From assembly GCA_023430705.1 (NCBI GenBank), contig JAEYZJ010000085.1, positions 1 to 26,360 on the forward strand: DNA of 26,360 nucleotides, given 5' to 3'. Position 1 is the stretch's first letter. Each line of letters begins with the position of its first letter. The position numbers and the translations under genes are program-made. Shown here piece by piece: positions 24,129 to 26,360 of this stretch. The notes below the pieces were generated by a model. The model saw nothing but the letters and a program-made list of their open reading frames with translations. It was not told where the DNA came from and did not search any database. This stretch comes from Pseudomonadota bacterium (GTDB lineage: Bacteria; Pseudomonadota; Alphaproteobacteria; Rhizobiales; Devosiaceae).

Positions 24129-24374
24129 GATCGATACATTTCTCCTGCCTGCCCTCCCATCTCTAGCCGGGGGAGGCAGCGAATCAAGAGCCGCGCCGCA
24201 ATGCTCGTCATTGGCGCCGCCCGCCGCGCGCCCGTGTCGCACCTCGTCGCGGCCCGGCGGATGAAAGGCGGGGTTAACCCTTCGGTCGCCGCTGCCGTGC
24301 ATCCTCGATTGCATCCTGCGCCCGGGCCGGGGACACTCGGCCGGCGTCTGCAACGGCATCCGGGGAGGTCAGCC

Positions 24375-24824
24375 ATGTACACATCGATTCTCGCAGCGAC
24401 GGACGGGACGGACGTGGCCGCCAACGCCGCGCGCCACGCCGCCTATCTCGCGCGCACCCTCGGCGCCCGGCTGACCTTCGTCACCGTCACCGAGCAGGCC
24501 CCGACCATCGCCGCTCCCGAGATCGGCTGGTCCGTGCCGCACTCGGTCTTCGACGAAATCCGCAAGGCCCGCGTCGAATCGAGCCGCGCCACCCTCGATG
24601 CCGCCGTGAAGGCGTCGGGCCTGCCGGCCAAGTCGCTGCATGTCGAGAACCACTCGCCCTTCGAGGGCATCCTGATCGCCGCCGAGGAGGTGGGCGCCGA
24701 CCTGATCGTGCTCGGCTCGCACGGCCATCGCGGCCTCGAGCGGCTGATCCTGGGCAGCCAGGCCCAGAAGGTGCTGACGCTGTCGAAGGTCCCGGTCCTC
24801 GTGGTCAAGCCCCAGCCGGCCTGA
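24375..24824 (+). CDS. Universal stress protein, UspA family
   Basis: This gene encodes 149 residues, a single Usp domain. ATG at 24375 has the Shine-Dalgarno GGAGGT. The ATP-binding signature G-x2-G-x9-G-S is complete in GSHGHRGLERLILGSQ (about 116-131), and the first strand SILAATDGTD carries the usual Asp. It is cytoplasmic. Such proteins bind ATP and help survival under stress or growth arrest, but the exact function cannot be read from sequence. It is divergent from the histidine kinase gene across a 246-bp spacer in which I see no clear promoter. Confidence 0.94.
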   Translation: MYTSILAATDGTDVAANAARHAAYLARTLGARLTFVTVTEQAPTIAAPEIGWSVPHSVFDEIRKARVESSRATLDAAVKASGLPAKSLHVENHSPFEGILIAAEEVGADLIVLGSHGHRGLERLILGSQAQKVLTLSKVPVLVVKPQPA

Positions 24825-24879
24825 CCCACAAAGGCAGCGCCAATACCGAGCATTGCCAGCTTGGGCCCCGGTTGATGCC

Positions 24880-24909
24880 AATCTCCCGCGATTACCAACA
24901 TGGGAGATT
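24880..24909 (+). promoter_or_regulatory. Hairpin that would sequester the Shine-Dalgarno of the SMP-30-like gene
   Basis: AATCTCCC (24880-24887) pairs perfectly with GGGAGATT (24902-24909) across 14 nt. The Shine-Dalgarno GGGAG (24902-24906) is within the 3' arm, and the ATG at 24913 follows three bases later. In RNA this would hide the ribosome site. Confidence 0.5.
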
Positions 24910-24912
24910 ATC

Positions 24913-25824
24913 ATGCGGAATGTTCTCGCCTCGGGCCTCGTGCTGGCCGCGCTGAGCGGCGCCGCCGTCGCGGCCGACAAGGTCCAGATCGGCGACAGGG
25001 GCGTGTTCCCCGAGAGCATCACCTCGACCGCCGACGGCACGCTGATCGCGGGCAGCATCGGCACCGGCCAGATCTACCGTGCCGCTCCCGGCGCGGCGAC
25101 CGCCGAGCCGTGGATCGCGCCGGTGACCGAGGGTCCGACGGCAGTGTTCGGCGTCTATGCCGACGAGGCGAACGGCACGCTCTGGGCCTGCTACTCCGAC
25201 ATCGCGCTGTTTTCCGGCGCGCCGGCCAAGCCGTCGGTGCTGCGCAGCTTCGAGCTCGCCAGCGGCGCCGAGAAGTCGGCCGTTTCGCTCGGCGACAACA
25301 CCTTCTGCAACGACATCGCGACCACTGCGGACGGCACGGCCTATGCCGCCGACACCGCCGGCGCGCAGGTCTTCAGGGTCGCGCCCGGCGCGGCAACGGC
25401 CCAGGTGCTGATCAAGGACGAGGCGCTGGCCAGCGTCGACGGGCTGAGCTTCGGGCCGGACGGCTCGCTCTACCTGAACGGCGTTTCGACCAACAAGCTG
25501 TTCCGCCTCGCCATGAACGCCGACGGCACCGCCGGCGCGCTCACCGAACTCGCCCTCTCCGAGGAGATCAAGGGCCCCGACGGCATGCGCTTCGGCGAGG
25601 ACGGCGTGCTCTACCTCGCCCAGAACGCGGCCGCCAAGGTGAGCGCCGTGACCTTCGAGGGCGACAAGGCGATCCTCAGGGACGTCGGCACCGGCGAATG
25701 GGATTCGATGGTCGCCGTCACCAAGGTCGGCTCCACCCTGTGGGCCCTCGACGCCAAGCTCTCCAAGCTCGGCTCGGAAGAGGATCCGGGCGCCTTCTAC
25801 GCCTATCCCGTCGCGCTGCAGTAA
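24913..25824 (+). CDS. Exported SMP-30/gluconolactonase-like beta-propeller protein
   Basis: This gene encodes 303 residues from ATG at 24913 (Shine-Dalgarno GGGAG; the upstream ATG at 24853 is ignored). A signal peptide (about 1-21, AVAA-DK) is followed by repeated propeller-type units of the form DGTLIAGS, DGTAYAAD, DGLSFGPDGSLYLNG and DGMRFGEDGVLYLAQ. The fold is that of SMP-30/gluconolactonase/LRE-like proteins, many of which are calcium-dependent lactonases, but an activity cannot be assigned. A strong terminator follows. The Shine-Dalgarno is in a possible hairpin, suggesting translational control. Confidence 0.85.
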   Translation: MRNVLASGLVLAALSGAAVAADKVQIGDRGVFPESITSTADGTLIAGSIGTGQIYRAAPGAATAEPWIAPVTEGPTAVFGVYADEANGTLWACYSDIALFSGAPAKPSVLRSFELASGAEKSAVSLGDNTFCNDIATTADGTAYAADTAGAQVFRVAPGAATAQVLIKDEALASVDGLSFGPDGSLYLNGVSTNKLFRLAMNADGTAGALTELALSEEIKGPDGMRFGEDGVLYLAQNAAAKVSAVTFEGDKAILRDVGTGEWDSMVAVTKVGSTLWALDAKLSKLGSEEDPGAFYAYPVALQ

Positions 25825-25841
25825 GCCGCGACGAGCAAAGC

Positions 25842-25872
25842 AAAAGGCCCGGGATCGCTCCCGGGCCTTTTT
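25842..25872. terminator. Bidirectional Rho-independent terminator
   Basis: AAAAGGCCCGGGA (25842-25854) pairs with TCCCGGGCCTTTT (25859-25871) around TCGC. There are T-runs on both strands, so it ends both the SMP-30-like gene and pnp. Confidence 0.93.
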
Positions 25873-25893
25873 CATGTGCCGCTGGCGGACCGC

Positions 25894-26360
25894 TTATTCG
25901 GCGGTCTCTTCCCGGGCGCGTTCCTTGCCGGTCTCCTGGTCGACGACCTTCATCGACAGCTTGACCTTGCCGCGATCATCGAAGCCGAGCAGCTTGACCC
26001 AGACCTTGTCGCCTTCCTTGACCACGTCGGTGGTCTTGGCGACGCGCTGGTCGGCCAGCTGGCTGATGTGGACGAGGCCGTCCTTGGCGCCGAAGAAGTT
26101 CACGAACGCGCCGAAATCGGCGGTCTTGACCACGGTGCCCTGGTAGATGGCGCCCAGTTCCGGCTCGTCGGTGATGCCCTTGATCCACTGGATCGCGGCG
26201 TCGATCGCCTTGCCGTCCGAGGACGAGACCTTGACGGTGCCGTCGTCGTTGATGTCGATCTTGGCGCCGGTCTTCTCGACGATCTCGCGGATCACCTTGC
26301 CGCCGGTGCCGATCACTTCGCGGATCTTGTCGGTCGGGATGGTGATGGTCTCGATGCGCG
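25894..26360 (-). CDS. pnp: Polyribonucleotide nucleotidyltransferase (PNPase), C-terminal part, cut by window edge
   Basis: This gene encodes the last 154 residues (plus a partial codon) of about 700. It carries the KH domain start (TIPTDKIREVIGTGGKVIREI, shown in part as IGTGGKVIREI) and the S1 RNA-binding domain (YQGTVVKTADFGAFVNFFG, then GLVHISQLADQRV and VWVKLLGFDDRGKVKLSMK). It ends in a short acidic tail. PNPase degrades RNA 3'-to-5' with phosphate and works in the degradosome. It reads leftward into the bidirectional terminator. The catalytic RNase PH-like domains are outside the window. Confidence 0.97.
   Translation of the reverse strand, partial: RIETITIPTDKIREVIGTGGKVIREIVEKTGAKIDINDDGTVKVSSSDGKAIDAAIQWIKGITDEPELGAIYQGTVVKTADFGAFVNFFGAKDGLVHISQLADQRVAKTTDVVKEGDKVWVKLLGFDDRGKVKLSMKVVDQETGKERAREETAE

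Noticed and set aside
22782..24824. 680-codon plus-strand ORF joined to the UspA frame
   Set aside because: The upstream 500 or so codons are antisense to the histidine kinase. The real UspA start is the ATG at 24375 with GGAGGT.

Overview
This is a GC-rich window (roughly two thirds G+C by eye) from an alphaproteobacterial chromosome, most likely Hyphomicrobiales and perhaps Devosia-like. The family call rests on the fabB-fabA/irr cluster, an Irr-type Fur protein, HrcA with RpoH-type promoters, CtrA-type and ParB-type sites, and protein sequence style; no marker fixes the genus. Both edges cut genes: dnaK on the left (N-terminal 413 residues present) and pnp on the right (C-terminal 154 residues present).

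Left part (1-8346), stress response and housekeeping. dnaK, grpE and hrcA lie on the minus strand. dnaK and grpE each have a matching heat-shock (RpoH-type) promoter with the same 18-nt spacing. Between dnaK and grpE sits a plus-strand group: two related small secreted proteins either side of a nicotinamidase gene, then a GFA-family zinc protein. Divergent from hrcA is a tightly packed rph-rdgB-hemW operon. A clean CtrA-type box lies between hrcA and rph.

Middle part (8347-15890). An adenine deaminase-like gene and a nucleoside 2-deoxyribosyltransferase gene (base salvage) are separated by a 363-bp spacer holding a parS-like site. Next comes a small GIY-YIG nuclease gene tightly framed by three copies of a palindromic repeat, which looks like a REP-type mobile unit. 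It sits directly downstream of fabA-fabB, where fabI is often found in relatives. irr is divergent from fabA. An SH3-domain secreted protein and a D-2-hydroxyacid dehydrogenase with an altered catalytic triad follow.

Right part (15891-26360), regulation and signalling. There is an ECF42-type sigma factor with its DGPF/YCII partner and a textbook-like ECF42 promoter; a GAF-GGDEF diguanylate cyclase; and a LacI-family repressor with three operator copies facing a very short ORF. These are followed by a second DGPF protein without a sigma factor, a histidine kinase/response regulator pair, a universal stress protein, a periplasmic SMP-30-like beta-propeller whose Shine-Dalgarno lies in a hairpin, a strong bidirectional terminator, and pnp.

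No tRNA, rRNA, CRISPR array or complete IS element was seen. The best leads are the GIY-YIG/palindrome unit, the two identical 17-bp parS-like sites 9.8 kb apart, the mirrored ECF42-type promoter elements, the CtrA box and the SD-sequestering hairpin.
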